A stretch of DNA of 48,425 nt from an uncultured Bacteroidota bacterium (GTDB taxonomy: Bacteria; Bacteroidota; Bacteroidia; Flavobacteriales; Flavobacteriaceae): NCBI GenBank assembly GCA_903842575.1, contig CAIMMM010000067.1, forward strand, positions 1 to 48,425, read 5' to 3'. This document shows, in pieces, positions 26,125-33,747 of the stretch; the stretch's first letter is position 1, and the number at the start of each line of letters is the position of its first letter. The notes under the pieces were generated by a model, which saw nothing but the letters and a program-made list of their open reading frames with translations, was not told where the DNA came from and did no database searches. The position numbers were made by a program, and so were the translations under genes.

Positions 26125-27168
26125 ATGGAAATTGAGAAAAAAGACATTCGCTCCTTATCTAAAGAGCAACTTCGGGATTTTTTTGTGGCTAACGGCGACA
26201 AAGCTTTTCGGGGCAATCAAGTCTTTGAATGGCTGTGGAGTAAAGCATCACACAATTTTGAAGACATGACCAATGTTTCCAAAGAAACAAGGTTGATGCT
26301 GGAAACCAATTTTGTTATCAATCACATCAAGGTGGATACGATGCAGCGCAGTGAAGACGGAACGGTGAAAAATGCGGTTCGTTTGCATGACGGTTTAATT
26401 GTTGAAAGTGTTTTAATTCCAACGAATACTAGAACTACGGCTTGCGTTTCGAGTCAGGTGGGTTGTAGTTTGGATTGTAATTTTTGCGCCACAGCGCGCT
26501 TAAAAAGAATGCGCAACTTGGAACCTGGAGAAATCTATGACCAGGTAATTGCCATTGACAGAGAAAGCAGATTGTATCACAACCGACCCCTTTCCAATAT
26601 TGTTTTTATGGGAATGGGCGAACCGTTGATGAATTATAACAATGTTTTGAAAGCCATTACCCTAATTACTTCCAATGAAGGTTTGGGAATGTCTCCAAAA
26701 CGCATCACGGTTTCTACATCGGGGATTCCAAAAATGATTAAGAAAATGGCGGATGATGAAGTAAAATTCAAATTGGCGGTATCGCTGCATTCTGCCATAG
26801 ATGATGTTCGCGCGAGAATAATGCCTTTTAGTTCCAATTTTCCTTTGGCAGATTTGCGAGAAAGTTTGGAATATTGGTATCAAAAAACCAAAAGTAAAAT
26901 CACTTACGAATATGTAGTTTGGAAAGGAATCAACGACAATCAGGAAGCTATTGATGCGTTGGTGAAATTCTGTAAATATGTTCCCTGCAAAGTCAATTTA
27001 ATTGAATACAATCCTATTGATGATGGCGAATTCCAACAAGCATCGGATGAAGCCATTGATAATTACATTAAAGCTTTGGTAAAACAGGATATAGTAGCCA
27101 AAGTGAGACGCAGTCGGGGAAAAGATATTGACGCCGCTTGCGGGCAACTAGCCAATAAAGAAGCATAA
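26125..27168 (+). CDS. rlmN: 23S rRNA (adenine2503-C2)-methyltransferase (dual-specificity tRNA A37)
   Basis: This 347-aa radical-SAM enzyme methylates C2 of A2503 in 23S rRNA, and probably A37 of some tRNAs. The 4Fe-4S cluster motif is C114-x3-C118-x2-C121 (CSLDCNFCAT), and the second catalytic cysteine is Cys339 in DAACGQLANK. The N-terminal accessory domain (residues 1-90, ELRDFF ... FRGNQVFEWLW) is complete, so this is RlmN rather than the resistance enzyme Cfr; Cfr-like substitutions were not seen. The mRNA is predicted to be near-leaderless. A bidirectional-looking terminator follows the stop. Confidence 0.96.
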   Translation: MEIEKKDIRSLSKEQLRDFFVANGDKAFRGNQVFEWLWSKASHNFEDMTNVSKETRLMLETNFVINHIKVDTMQRSEDGTVKNAVRLHDGLIVESVLIPTNTRTTACVSSQVGCSLDCNFCATARLKRMRNLEPGEIYDQVIAIDRESRLYHNRPLSNIVFMGMGEPLMNYNNVLKAITLITSNEGLGMSPKRITVSTSGIPKMIKKMADDEVKFKLAVSLHSAIDDVRARIMPFSSNFPLADLRESLEYWYQKTKSKITYEYVVWKGINDNQEAIDALVKFCKYVPCKVNLIEYNPIDDGEFQQASDEAIDNYIKALVKQDIVAKVRRSRGKDIDAACGQLANKEA

Positions 27169-27173
27169 AATAA

Positions 27174-27207
27174 ACGTCCCGATTTTAAATAAATCGGGAC
27201 GTTTTTT
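27174..27207 (+). terminator. intrinsic terminator of rlmN
   Basis: ACGTCCCGATTT (27174-27185) pairs perfectly with AAATCGGGACGT (27191-27202) around TAAAT, followed by a T-run (27202-27207). It sits between the ends of rlmN and the convergent lipoprotein gene, and the opposite strand also has a T-rich tail, so it may serve both. Confidence 0.9.
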
Positions 27208-27231
27208 ATTAAGGCTAACTAATTAGCTGTT

Positions 27232-28116
27232 TTAGTTTCCTATAATTATAGTATGCTGAACGCCATTAATTGTGAAAATTACTATGTTATCACATTCTCC
27301 AACACCATAATCAAGTGTTGCTGTATTCCCATTTCTAACGATTTCAATAATACCAGAAACGATAAGCGGTTTGTTCAAAGCAACACAACTCATTTTTACA
27401 TGTAATGGGGTTGTAATCGTGCTGTATTGTGTTCCAGAAGGGAAAGTAGTTGTCCAACTTCCAGTTATTTGATAAATGTTATCAGTCCAGCTTGGTGTAG
27501 CAATACCTTCAATGATCTCTCTAACTCTTTGTCCCACTCTGTGATAAACATTGCCGTTTGGAAAAGTAGCGGTCATGTCCATGTTCATGGTCACACGTGG
27601 GTGTGCCAAAGTTGATGCAGTAGCCGCAACAATTGTTCGGGTAAATGTTTTTGTTCCGTCAAATTTGATAGCATTGTGATAGAAATTGATAAAAGAATAT
27701 GTAATAGTATGTGATGTAGCGTCTGGTTGGTACACAAACGAAATCGTGATTACACCTTTCAGTACATTGCCATTAGCAAGCGTACATCCTTGGGCACTAA
27801 AATGACTAAAGTCAATTGTTTTTGTAACAGTTTCTCCAATCGTTGGAGCGGTTCCAAAAGCGGGAACTCTAGTTATGTAGGCACAATCTGAAACCAATGA
27901 ACTTGGAACGTCTGCATCGGCAGCTCTTCCTGATGCCGAGTTGGAATAGGTGTTTGCTTCTTGCTCTTCAACAATGTTCGAAACATCATCATTCATCATG
28001 TCAATTTTGGTATTCACAGTAGCTTCATCAGCAGTCATAGGAGAATTATCATCTTTACTACAGCTAAAAGTCATTAAGACTAAAGCCAATCCTAAAATTA
28101 ATTTTGTTGTTTTCAT
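27232..28116 (-). CDS. lipoprotein of unknown function
   Basis: This 294-aa protein has a lipoprotein signal (MKTTKLILGLALVLMTFSCSK) with Cys19. The mature region opens with a low-complexity Ser/Asn/Asp linker, followed by about 200 residues of alternating beta strands with many Thr and no catalytic motif; I do not recognise the family. It should be anchored in a membrane, probably exposed to the periplasm or cell surface. Two candidate promoters sit upstream: a housekeeping TACATTTG, and an ECF-type AAAC-N16-CGTC site whose -10 is 30 nt from the ATG, the same distance as at the sigma gene at 39061. If the latter is real, envelope stress may control the gene. Confidence 0.68.
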   Translation of the reverse strand: MKTTKLILGLALVLMTFSCSKDDNSPMTADEATVNTKIDMMNDDVSNIVEEQEANTYSNSASGRAADADVPSSLVSDCAYITRVPAFGTAPTIGETVTKTIDFSHFSAQGCTLANGNVLKGVITISFVYQPDATSHTITYSFINFYHNAIKFDGTKTFTRTIVAATASTLAHPRVTMNMDMTATFPNGNVYHRVGQRVREIIEGIATPSWTDNIYQITGSWTTTFPSGTQYSTITTPLHVKMSCVALNKPLIVSGIIEIVRNGNTATLDYGVGECDNIVIFTINGVQHTIIIGN

Positions 28117-28146
28117 GTTTTTATTTTTTTAATAGTTTCGTGTTAA

Positions 28147-28170
28147 GACGCATATAAAACAAAATAGTTT
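28147..28170 (-). promoter_or_regulatory. candidate ECF-type promoter of the lipoprotein gene
   Basis: On the minus strand AAAC (28170-28167) is followed after 16 nt by CGTC (28150-28147), then T. The architecture equals that at 39007-39030, and the 30-nt spacing from CGTC to the ATG is identical. The -35 half is only a partial match (AAnC), so this is tentative. Confidence 0.4.
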
Positions 28171-28173
28171 AAA

Positions 28174-28181
28174 CAAATGTA
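28174..28181 (-). promoter_or_regulatory. alternative housekeeping -7 element for the lipoprotein gene
   Basis: Minus-strand TACATTTG fits TAnnTTTG and predicts a leader of about 55 nt. It lies just upstream of the ECF-like site, so the gene may have two promoters or only one of the two. Confidence 0.45.
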
Positions 28182-28209
28182 AAAATTTTTTTCAAGCGAC
28201 TACATTTTG

Positions 28210-28217
28210 TATATTTG
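28210..28217 (+). promoter_or_regulatory. -7 element for the polyprenyl synthase gene, near-leaderless
   Basis: TATATTTG matches the consensus and ends 6 nt before the ATG at 28224, predicting a leader of about 3 nt. The TTG at 28215-28217 is part of this element, not a start codon. Confidence 0.6.
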
Positions 28218-28223
28218 AAATCG

Positions 28224-29201
28224 ATGAATATTACTTCAAAGATAAAACAACCTATTCAAATAGAGATGGAGCTTTTCGAAAAAAAGTTCTATGAATCTAT
28301 GACTTCAAAGGTGGCGTTGCTCAATCGAATAACCTATTATATTGTCAATAGAAAAGGGAAGCAAATGCGTCCGATGTTTGTTTTTCTTACGGCCAAAATG
28401 CTTTCCGATGGAAATGTGAATGAACGAACTTATCGTGGTGCATCGGTAATTGAATTGATTCATACGGCAACTTTGGTTCATGACGATGTGGTGGATGATA
28501 GTAATAGAAGAAGAGGTTTTTTTTCTATCAATGCCCTTTGGAAAAATAAAATTGCCGTTTTGGTTGGAGATTATTTATTATCCAAAGGCTTATTACTATC
28601 TATTGATAATGGCGATTTTGATTTGCTTCGTATCATTTCGGTTGCCGTTCGAGAAATGAGCGAAGGTGAATTATTGCAAATTGAAAAGGCACGCCGTTTG
28701 GATATCGTTGAAGAAGTGTATTATGAAATCATCCGAAAAAAAACGGCTACGTTAATAGCTTCTTGTTGTGCATTGGGTGCCAAATCTGTTTCCGATGATG
28801 AGGTGCAAGTGGAAGCAATGCGAAAATTTGGAGAACTCATAGGTATGGCATTCCAAATCAAAGACGATTTGTTTGATTATACCGATGATGCCATTGGAAA
28901 ACCAACCGGAATTGATATCAAAGAGCAAAAAATGACGCTTCCATTAATTTACGCATTGAACAACTGTAATTCCAAAGAGAAAAGTTGGTGCATCAATTCC
29001 ATAAAAAATTACAACAAAGACAAAAGACGTGTTAAAGAAGTCATTCAATTTGTAAAAGACAAAAATGGATTGCATTATGCCGAAGAAAAAATGATGCAGT
29101 TTCAGGAACAAGCCCTTCAAATTTTAGAAAAATTTCCCCAATCCGAATATAGAGACGCCCTTTCACTCATGGTAAATTATGTTATTGAAAGAAAAAAATA
29201 A
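28224..29201 (+). CDS. polyprenyl (isoprenyl) diphosphate synthase
   Basis: This 325-aa protein is a trans-isoprenyl diphosphate synthase. The first Asp-rich motif is DDVVDD in LVHDDVVDDSNRRRG (with the usual following Arg pair) and the second is DDLFDYTDD in FQIKDDLFDY, which bind Mg2+ and the allylic diphosphate. GKQMRPMFVFL is the conserved region I with the IPP-binding Arg. It should make the C30-C40 chain of menaquinone or a related long-chain precursor; chain length cannot be read with certainty. A TTG at 28215 extends the frame but lies in the -7 element, so ATG 28224 is used. The mRNA is predicted near-leaderless. Confidence 0.92.
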   Translation: MNITSKIKQPIQIEMELFEKKFYESMTSKVALLNRITYYIVNRKGKQMRPMFVFLTAKMLSDGNVNERTYRGASVIELIHTATLVHDDVVDDSNRRRGFFSINALWKNKIAVLVGDYLLSKGLLLSIDNGDFDLLRIISVAVREMSEGELLQIEKARRLDIVEEVYYEIIRKKTATLIASCCALGAKSVSDDEVQVEAMRKFGELIGMAFQIKDDLFDYTDDAIGKPTGIDIKEQKMTLPLIYALNNCNSKEKSWCINSIKNYNKDKRRVKEVIQFVKDKNGLHYAEEKMMQFQEQALQILEKFPQSEYRDALSLMVNYVIERKK

Positions 29202-29273
29202 ATTTTTATAAATAAATTTTACGGTTAGCCATTATTTTTTTTAATCAAAAATAGGCGCTCCTTTTTGCTTTTA

Positions 29274-29354
29274 GATACTCCTTATAAACTGAATAGAATT
29301 ACACTTTATATTGTGCCCTAGTATTTATTTGTAACTTCAAATAAAAGGAGTATC
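29274..29354. repeat. inverted-repeat element downstream of the polyprenyl synthase gene
   Basis: GATACTCCTT (29274-29283) and AAGGAGTATC (29345-29354) are perfect 10-bp inverted repeats 61 nt apart. Adjacent to the right arm is a second perfect hairpin, TTTATTTG (29324-29331) and CAAATAAA (29338-29345), with a 6-nt loop. No transposase, target duplication or T-run accompanies them. A degenerate small mobile element or an RNA hairpin is possible; the rest of the 239-nt gap shows nothing else. Confidence 0.4.
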
Positions 29355-29440
29355 AACTTATACCTCTTTTAAAAACGGATAAATCTAAGTAAAGTATTAT
29401 TGCTTTTATTAAAATAAAATGGCCTGCTTCACGGTAATTA

Positions 29441-30355
29441 TTAAAACGCCTTTACACCCCGTATGGTGTTTGAGTTTGTCTTATTGATGAAGTTGGAAAT
29501 TCCGTAACTGAAGGTGAAGTAGAACGCAGCGTTAGCACTTTGCTCGGTACTACTCCAATATAAAGCTGTAATTGAAAATAGGGTGTTCCCTCCCATAAAA
29601 AGGGCTTTGTTAGTTTCAAAGCGATTGGAGTACAATTTGCTTAGTTCATCAATACTTGGTATATACCAATCTGCTCCTAATGTTGCAATGTAAGTAGCTG
29701 CTGGGCTATTTGTCATTAAAGTTGTATTGTAAGCTCCATCCCAAGTACGGCAAGCATTTGTTAAAGTAGCATTTGTTTGCCAAGCCATAGAAGGACTTTC
29801 GGTAAGGGCTACAATAAGGCCGTGTTCCAAACCATCGCTGCCTTTGTATAGATAAAAAATAATACCATCGTTAAAGGCTTCGCCAAGGTAGTGGTTAAAT
29901 CCGCCAACTGCACCTGATAAGCCAATTGGCCCTTGCGGTCCTGTTGGTCCGGGATTCCCATTTGCACTGAATAACGCGTAAGGCACGCTCATTAATTCAT
30001 TTGTGCCAACAATGGTATAAGCCGTTCCTCCAGTTGGGTCGGTTTCTGTTTTAATAAAATAAGGGCCTGCTGCCCAATTAATTCCTGCAAAATTGGCAAT
30101 TATAGGCGTGCCCATTCCTATTTCTAAACTTACTAAACCATTGAAATTGGTACTTGGTGTTTGCGTTTCTACATATACGGCTGTGCCTGTTGCTGTGCCT
30201 TGCAATATGCTTATCTTCATACCAATGGGTGCTGATGTAATTAAAGCATTATTACTGTTACGAATTACTGCTTGATAACTCATTTTTTGTGGGGCTTGAG
30301 CAAATACACTTGCTGTCAATAATAGCCCTGCTATGATTGAATAGATTTTTTTCAC
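29441..30355 (-). CDS. exported protein with collagen-like stretch and DUF1566-like C-terminus
   Basis: This 304-aa protein begins with GTG and a signal peptide (MKKIYSIIAGLLLTASVFAQ). The N-terminal half matches a common Bacteroidota exported module (MSYQAVIRNSNNALI ... SVPYALFSA). A short collagen-like tract of Gly-X-Y triplets follows (GNPGPTGPQGPIGLSGAVGG, about residues 132-151). The C-terminal ~130 residues (YIPSIDELSKLY, YWSSTEQ, FINKTN, RGVKAF) resemble DUF1566/Lcl-type folds found in adhesins and tail-fibre-like proteins. It is probably surface-exposed. It ends near a gap and has no TAnnTTTG upstream. Confidence 0.75.
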   Translation of the reverse strand: MKKIYSIIAGLLLTASVFAQAPQKMSYQAVIRNSNNALITSAPIGMKISILQGTATGTAVYVETQTPSTNFNGLVSLEIGMGTPIIANFAGINWAAGPYFIKTETDPTGGTAYTIVGTNELMSVPYALFSANGNPGPTGPQGPIGLSGAVGGFNHYLGEAFNDGIIFYLYKGSDGLEHGLIVALTESPSMAWQTNATLTNACRTWDGAYNTTLMTNSPAATYIATLGADWYIPSIDELSKLYSNRFETNKALFMGGNTLFSITALYWSSTEQSANAAFYFTFSYGISNFINKTNSNTIRGVKAF

Positions 30356-30533
30356 CTGTTTAGTTTTTAATATTTTGCTTTTTTTGTGTTTCAGTTTTGC
30401 TTTTATTTTAATTGTTAATTCTCATTTTGTTCTATTTTTACCAGCGCCTAGCTATGTTTCTTTATAATGAGGGATAACGTTTTGCTTGAGTGGCGATTTC
30501 GTTTTAATTAAATATTATCTTTATAAACAAAAA

Positions 30534-31616
30534 TCACTTTAGTTTTTCGTTGTGTAAAGGGAAATAGATTATGATCGTCGTTCCTACATTTTTTTGTGAA
30601 TTAATACTAAATACTCCCCTTATTTTTTTTACAAAGGTCATGCATAGATAAAGGCCCAGTCCTAAACCTTGTTGTTCTGTGTCGTCCCGATCAAATTGTT
30701 GATTTGCTTTAATTTCTTTAATTTCTTTTTGGCTAAATCCAACTCCGTAATCTTGTATTTTAAGTTCATAGAATTCATCATTGTATTTTTTGCCTTCAAT
30801 AACAATTCTTTTATTAATTTTTGAAAACTTCAATGCATTATTTATTAATTCAAAAAGAATAAAATGTAAATATTCTGCCTCTATTTTAATATTTGATTCA
30901 ACAATTTTGCAAATGATTCTTTTCGATTGGATTTCGTTTGTTTTGGCAATTCCATCTTTGACCTTTTCAAATTCATCTAATATTTTGGAAGAGGAATCGT
31001 TTAAAAACTCTAGCGCATTTTTTTTAAGATCACTATACAGAATAGCATTTTTTAATGTTCTATTTAGTACCTCTCCTGATGTTTTGATGCTATTATAAAA
31101 CATGTCAATTTCATTCTTTTGGAAACTATCTTTGCGTTCGATTAAATGATTAATGGAACCTAAAATTCCGGAAAGAGGAGTTTTTATTTCATGCGAAAAA
31201 TGGGCGCTATTGTTTAGGGTATTATAAGCATTTGTTATTTTTTCAAATCTTTCAATTTTTACGTTTATAATTTTTATTAAATTTTCAATTTTAAAAGGTT
31301 TGGTTACAAAAAGATCAACTCCATTTAGCATGCATTTTTCCTTTTCCGCCTCGCCATTTTTTGCTGATAAAAAAATAAAAGGAATGTGGCTCAGGAGTTC
31401 GTTCTCTTTAACTATTCCTTGAAATTCATACCCGTCCATTACGGGCATCATTATATCACTAATAATTAAATCTGGAGTCCAATACTCTAATAATACTATT
31501 GCTTCATAACCGTTTTCGGCAGTCATAACGCTATAATTTTTTTCTATAAGCAATTCGGAAATTGTCTCTCTCAAACTTGCTTCGTCATCAACAACTAGGA
31601 TTCTTTTTTTATTCAT
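30534..31616 (-). CDS. receiver-first hybrid histidine kinase
   Basis: This 360-aa protein has an N-terminal receiver domain (Asp10, Asp11, phospho-acceptor Asp54 in DLIISDIMMP, Lys106 in TKPF) directly joined to a HisKA domain (His142 in FSHEIKTPL) and an HATPase_c domain (N box ELINNALKFS, G1 DYGVGFS, G2 GLGLGLYL). There is no PAS, GAF or membrane segment, so the receiver may act as the input to the kinase. Its ATG overlaps the end of the PAS kinase upstream by 8 nt, so the two are co-translated and probably form a phosphorelay. Confidence 0.9.
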   Translation of the reverse strand: MNKKRILVVDDEASLRETISELLIEKNYSVMTAENGYEAIVLLEYWTPDLIISDIMMPVMDGYEFQGIVKENELLSHIPFIFLSAKNGEAEKEKCMLNGVDLFVTKPFKIENLIKIINVKIERFEKITNAYNTLNNSAHFSHEIKTPLSGILGSINHLIERKDSFQKNEIDMFYNSIKTSGEVLNRTLKNAILYSDLKKNALEFLNDSSSKILDEFEKVKDGIAKTNEIQSKRIICKIVESNIKIEAEYLHFILFELINNALKFSKINKRIVIEGKKYNDEFYELKIQDYGVGFSQKEIKEIKANQQFDRDDTEQQGLGLGLYLCMTFVKKIRGVFSINSQKNVGTTIIIYFPLHNEKLK

Positions 31617-33612
31617 AAGGGATTGATAGTGTTATAACAGTTTCTGTATTTTCTTTACTTTTTATAAAGATCTCACCACCGAGAAGCTCTGTAAATTGTT
31701 TAACAATTGTTAATCCTAATCCTGAACCTACAATTGTGCTCGTATTTGAAGCCCTAAAAAAGGAAGTAAATAAATGTTGTATTTCCTCGTCAGGAATTCC
31801 AATTCCATAATCGTAAACCACAATTCTGATTTTAGTATTTAAATAGGTTACTATTAGTTTTGGTTCGAGTTCATTTTTCGAATACTTAAAGGCATTGGAT
31901 ATAATATTTGTAATAATATGAGTTAACAAGGTTTCGTCGGTAACGATTTTTTGTTTTCTTCCTTTAATTGTGATTTTTATTTTACGGCCATCAACTTCGT
32001 TGTTAAAATAAGTTTCAATTAATTTATTAATAAAGCTATTGAAATCTAATTCTTTTAAGGTTTTTTTTATTTTTTCCGACTCATATTTTCCAAATATTAG
32101 AATATTATTCATTAAATCGGTAAGTCTATCAACTTCATTTTTTATTCTGTTGGTATTTAGTTCAATGTGATTAGTATTTTTCCTCCCAGTTTTTTTACTT
32201 TTCAAATCAACAAGTTCTGCATTAGAATATATAATTGTCAATGGTGTTCTGAATTGATGGGATGCCATTGAAACAAACTTTGATTTTAATTCATTGAGTT
32301 CCTTTTCTTTTACAAGGTTTGATCTCATTTCTTCTGTCGCTTTTATCCTTTCACTGATGTCTCTGCTGGAAGATTGCACGCCTATTATCTCTTGTTGGTT
32401 ATTGAGGATAGCTTTTGAGGAGATTTCTAACCAAATATAGCTCTTGTCTTTTTTTCTGAATCGGAAAGCTAAGTCTAATGGTTCTAATTTTTTTATAATT
32501 TCTCCAAGATAATTCTGCATTAAACCAAGATCATCTGGATGTATGAATTCATAAAGGCTTCTATTAATTAATTCCTCAGAAGTATGTCCAATAATTTCTT
32601 TAGAGGAGTTCGAAACATAGGAGAAAGTTCCATCGTTATAATGTTGGGTAATTAAATCAGTAGTGTTTTCAGCAATAAATCTAAATTTTTCTTCGGATAA
32701 CTCTAGTTGGCGTTCTTTTTCTTTAATTTCGCTAATGTCAATATGAGTTCCAATGACCTTAATAGGATTTCCAATAACATCTCTAACAACTAAACCGGAA
32801 TTTTTTATCCACATATAATGACCTTTTTTGTGTTTCATTCTTTGTATTCCGCCAAAACTATCGGTTTTGCCATTTATGTAATCACTTAGGTCAAGTTCTA
32901 TTTGGTTTATTTCATCTGGATGAACATTTTTTCTCCAAAATTCGAATGTTTGGTCTATTTCATCCAAAGTATAACCTAACATTCCTGCCCAATTATAGGA
33001 AAATGTAGCGGTGTTAGTAATAATATCCAATTCCCACATACCTTGATTAGAGCCTTTTAGATAAAAATCAAATTGGGCTAAATGAGCTTCTAATTTGGTA
33101 TTTATTTTTTCTTGATTCAATCGAATTCCTATATTATTAGCAACAGTATGCAATGCATAAACTTCTTCGTCAATCCATTTTCTTTCTGATTTGCAGTCAT
33201 CATAACCAATCCACCCCCAAAAATTATTATCAGAAAAAATAGGGGTAAACAGATAGGACTTGATGCCTTGCATCTCCATCATTTCTTTAAAAAACGCATT
33301 ATCACTTTCTTTGACTAGGCCATATAATGGTTTGTCCTCAATTAATGTATCGTATAGTCCTGGTATCACGTCATACGAAATGCCGCTCAAGTCTGGATTA
33401 TCTATATAAGAATCTACGCCTTCGTTACACCATTCATATAGGTAATAAAGCTTAAGCTCGTTGTTTTCGGTTTCATTCTTGAATATATAACATCTATCTA
33501 TATTATTGTATTTGCCAATATCGGCAATACACATATTTAGAGCTTTGTCTACTGTAATTTCTTTCAATAGATGGTTGTTAGCTTTCGAAATTCCTAAAAG
33601 GAGATTTTTCAT
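31609..33612 (-). CDS. GAF-PAS-PAS sensor histidine kinase
   Basis: This 667-aa soluble kinase has a GAF-like domain (residues ~10-170), two PAS/PAC domains (~180-300 and ~310-435), HisKA with the phospho-acceptor His452 in ASHQFRTPLT (Gln in place of the common Glu) and HATPase_c (N573 in ITNIISNAFKYS, G1 DYGIGIPDEE, G2 GSGLGLTIV). No membrane helix is seen, so the signal should be cytoplasmic (ligand, redox or light). Start: the frame reaches a TTG at 33654, but this lies in the -7 element TATCTTTG, so ATG 33612 is chosen. It is divergent from a receiver-AraC regulator, and its C-terminal ~370 residues are paralogous to the 1179-aa kinase at 35104-38643. Confidence 0.92.
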   Translation of the reverse strand: MKNLLLGISKANNHLLKEITVDKALNMCIADIGKYNNIDRCYIFKNETENNELKLYYLYEWCNEGVDSYIDNPDLSGISYDVIPGLYDTLIEDKPLYGLVKESDNAFFKEMMEMQGIKSYLFTPIFSDNNFWGWIGYDDCKSERKWIDEEVYALHTVANNIGIRLNQEKINTKLEAHLAQFDFYLKGSNQGMWELDIITNTATFSYNWAGMLGYTLDEIDQTFEFWRKNVHPDEINQIELDLSDYINGKTDSFGGIQRMKHKKGHYMWIKNSGLVVRDVIGNPIKVIGTHIDISEIKEKERQLELSEEKFRFIAENTTDLITQHYNDGTFSYVSNSSKEIIGHTSEELINRSLYEFIHPDDLGLMQNYLGEIIKKLEPLDLAFRFRKKDKSYIWLEISSKAILNNQQEIIGVQSSSRDISERIKATEEMRSNLVKEKELNELKSKFVSMASHQFRTPLTIIYSNAELVDLKSKKTGRKNTNHIELNTNRIKNEVDRLTDLMNNILIFGKYESEKIKKTLKELDFNSFINKLIETYFNNEVDGRKIKITIKGRKQKIVTDETLLTHIITNIISNAFKYSKNELEPKLIVTYLNTKIRIVVYDYGIGIPDEEIQHLFTSFFRASNTSTIVGSGLGLTIVKQFTELLGGEIFIKSKENTETVITLSIPYE

Positions 33613-33647
33613 AATAACATAACTTACCTTTAGAAGGTTATAATTAA

Positions 33648-33668
33648 ATATCAAAGATATTTTGATAT
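33648..33668. promoter_or_regulatory. perfect inverted repeat over the PAS-kinase -7 element
   Basis: ATATCAAA (33648-33655), 5 nt, TTTGATAT (33661-33668) is a perfect 8-bp inverted repeat. It includes the kinase -7 octamer at 33652-33659, so a dimeric protein bound there would block RNA polymerase. It lies in the 135-nt gap between the divergent kinase and AraC-type regulator genes. Confidence 0.5.
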
Positions 33669-33684
33669 AAATAAAATAGTCAAA
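33652..33684 (-). promoter_or_regulatory. promoter of the PAS-kinase/hybrid-kinase operon
   Basis: On the minus strand TTTG (33684-33681) is followed after 21 nt by TATCTTTG (33659-33652), the same spacing as at tRNA-Gly. The ATG at 33612 lies 39 nt further on. Confidence 0.7.
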
Positions 33685-33734
33685 TAAATACTTATCATTT
33701 ATAAATAAAAAGTTATAATTTAAAATAGGTTGCT

Positions 33735-33742
33735 TATATTTG
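33735..33742 (+). promoter_or_regulatory. -7 element for the receiver-AraC gene, near-leaderless
   Basis: TATATTTG matches the consensus and ends 5 nt before the ATG at 33748, predicting a leader of about two bases. No clear -33 element was seen. Confidence 0.55.
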
Positions 33743-33747
33743 TTTTT

